A stretch of 37,544 nucleotides of DNA from assembly GCA_003427395.1 (NCBI GenBank), contig BFEA01000079.1, forward strand, positions 2,983,087 to 3,020,630, read 5' to 3'. Below the pieces are notes generated by a model that was not told the DNA's origin, searched no databases, and saw only the letters and a program-made list of their open reading frames with translations. Of the stretch, positions 36,346 to 37,544 are shown piece by piece. Source of the stretch: Chara braunii. Lineage: Eukaryota > Streptophyta > Charophyceae > Charales > Characeae. The translations under genes were made by a program, and so were the position numbers. The stretch's first letter is position 1; every line of letters starts with the position of its first letter.

Positions 36346-37544
36346 GCCCATAGCCCGACATAACCTGTGAGCCCTCGCGGGGCTTTTATCAGACATGCAA
36401 GTGTTCTGGGCTGCGGCCTCCAGCAACCTCGTACCCACCCTAAGTGAAGGCGGGCCTAAATATCCATGTGAGGCCTACTTTCAACATTTTTCATATGTGG
36501 GGTATCAGACAGTTGCAGCACGCCAGTTGGTTACAGCGCATCGTGAGCCTTCAGGCTACTTCCAGAAGAAAGGGCTGCGCTGTACAGTTGAGCCCAGGGC
36601 TCAGGTGGTTGCGCCCTGGTTACATGCTGTGTGAGGATGACACATCACGGACTGGCCGCGGGCCAATGAGAAAGGAGCATTGTCGTCACACATGCACCGC
36701 GAGCCAATGAGAATGCTGCAAACACTGGAGGCTGGGTGGCTGCCTGAACGTGCCTAACTGCACGAGGCCCAGGCCAGTATCTGAAACTGGGCCTGAGCAC
36801 AGACACTTGGGGCCACACTGAAGCTACTGGGCCCCGACACGCCTTTCCAGGCTAGCCAGCAGCGCGCACACTTTCCAGAAAGGAAAGTGTGTGCCCCCTG
36901 GGCACGGCATTCTGGCCTGCCAAGGTAATCAGCCACACTGCTGCGTTGTCGGATGAAGCGCTGCTTAGCGCTGGCAGGCTGGGGCACATACGGGTGCTGA
37001 GAGGTGAGAGGGCACTGCGGTGGCAGTGGGCGCGCGGCGGCCATAGCCAGGCAGCACATGCGGATGCAGGTGACGGCGATGGTGGTCTTCGGGTAGGAGG
37101 CGCATGCAGGGGGCGACAAGGGGTGATGAGGGGATGAGAGAGAACGTACCTGGTGTATGCTGGCAGTCGGCATTGGTGATGATGTCACGTACATTGGTCT
37201 TCAACTTCAATGTGATCTGGTTGCAAGAACGTAGATAGGTGTAGATAGCTGAGTAGAGTAGGCTGGGCGCTGAGCGCCAGACAGTTGGAGCGACATTGGT
37301 TACTGCATCAGTGTGACCAGAGAGTGGCGACATTGACATACGAGTTCATTGTATTGCTCTTATATGGACAATATCTTGGTGCATTGTGCTCTCTGCTTGG
37401 TACATGACTACCTGGGCTCCTTCGTGATTTTGAAACTTGGATTTCTGTTACATACTTCAATGAGTATGGGCAGAACCAAAGATCAACCAATGTAGGATGA
37501 GCATATATGCAGCGGAAGTCTGATAAACGGACTGACTCACATAG
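36346..37544. other. No recognisable gene; one hairpin and a CCAAT repeat
   Basis: Mixed sequence to the window end. CGCGGGCCAATGAGAA (about 36657) and CGCGAGCCAATGAGAA (about 36699) form a direct repeat with two CCAAT boxes. A hairpin is at 36864-36894. One isolated GCCATAGC is at 37040. The last 60 bases contain GCAGCGGAAGTCTGATAA, faintly like repeat C. Confidence 0.4.
36864..36894. repeat. 13-bp-stem hairpin
   Basis: GCGCACACTTTCC pairs with GGAAAGTGTGTGC with a single G-T-type mismatch around the loop AGAAA. No T-run follows, so it is not a simple terminator. Its context is unknown. Confidence 0.8.

Noticed and set aside
36754-37194. 146-codon minus-strand frame near the window end
   Set aside because: No recognisable motif, overlaps open frames on the other strand and a hairpin; no splice or start support.
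1-37544. CRISPR array, operon or bacterial defence system
   Set aside because: No regular repeat-spacer array, no prokaryotic gene layout; the tandem repeats are of two to five units without spacers, and the content is plant-type retroelements.

Overview
The window looks like nuclear DNA of a large-genome plant or streptophyte alga. It has Ty3/gypsy retrotransposons with plant-type initiator-Met primer sites, plant-type U6 snRNA sequence, telobox (AAACCCTA) motifs, long microsatellites and splice-like exon islands, and it lacks dense genes or operons. The gag sequence style reminds me of Chara braunii repeats, but that is recollection, not proof. No complete host gene, rRNA, functional tRNA, CRISPR array or prokaryotic feature is visible. 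No new defence or metabolic system is evident. The window is mainly a graveyard of nested retroelements.

Layout. 1-1180: (AG)n, a purine-rich minisatellite and a palindromic repeat. 1181-8511: mostly unique or decayed DNA with a tRNA-derived SINE head, two LINE-related remnants, tandem duplications, a U6 retropseudogene with a perfect target-site duplication, and two possible minus-strand exons. 8512-18159: a full-length but dead Ty3/gypsy element (element 1, plus strand). It has a 5' LTR, a primer site, a long leader with (GA)n and a TTGACC array, broken gag, zinc knuckle, protease, RT, RNase H and integrase, a chromodomain-like tail and a 3' LTR. Its 5' LTR carries a nested 491-bp solo LTR and a library-adapter artefact. 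18185-19563: family-A retroelement, copy 1. 19677-20520: LINE 3' ends. 20742-24040: a different, truncated Ty3/gypsy element (element 3), interrupted by foreign sequence holding a 386-base gap.

24041-28035: sequence with no recognisable gene, containing a second tRNA-like SINE head, a 28-nt U6 head, tandem hairpins, a degenerate trinucleotide tract and (GT)n. 28036-32490: element 2, a 3'-truncated minus-strand relative of element 1 with its 5' LTR, primer site, leader and the best-preserved gag. 33649-35029: family-A copy 2 on the minus strand. 35100-35566: a GC-rich repeat pair around an A/T-rich core. 35683-35839: a coiled-coil exon candidate on the minus strand. 35958-36345: second copy of a repeat first seen at 26975-27420. 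The rest shows no recognisable gene.

The coding retroelements are inactivated by stops, frameshifts or truncation. The exon candidates suggest that the repeats may lie within or between long introns of host genes, but no gene model can be completed. The most useful points are the assembly artefact at 9582-9619, the U6-derived retroposons, and an 8-mer (GCCATAGC/GCTATGGC) found about 24 times across two retroelement families.
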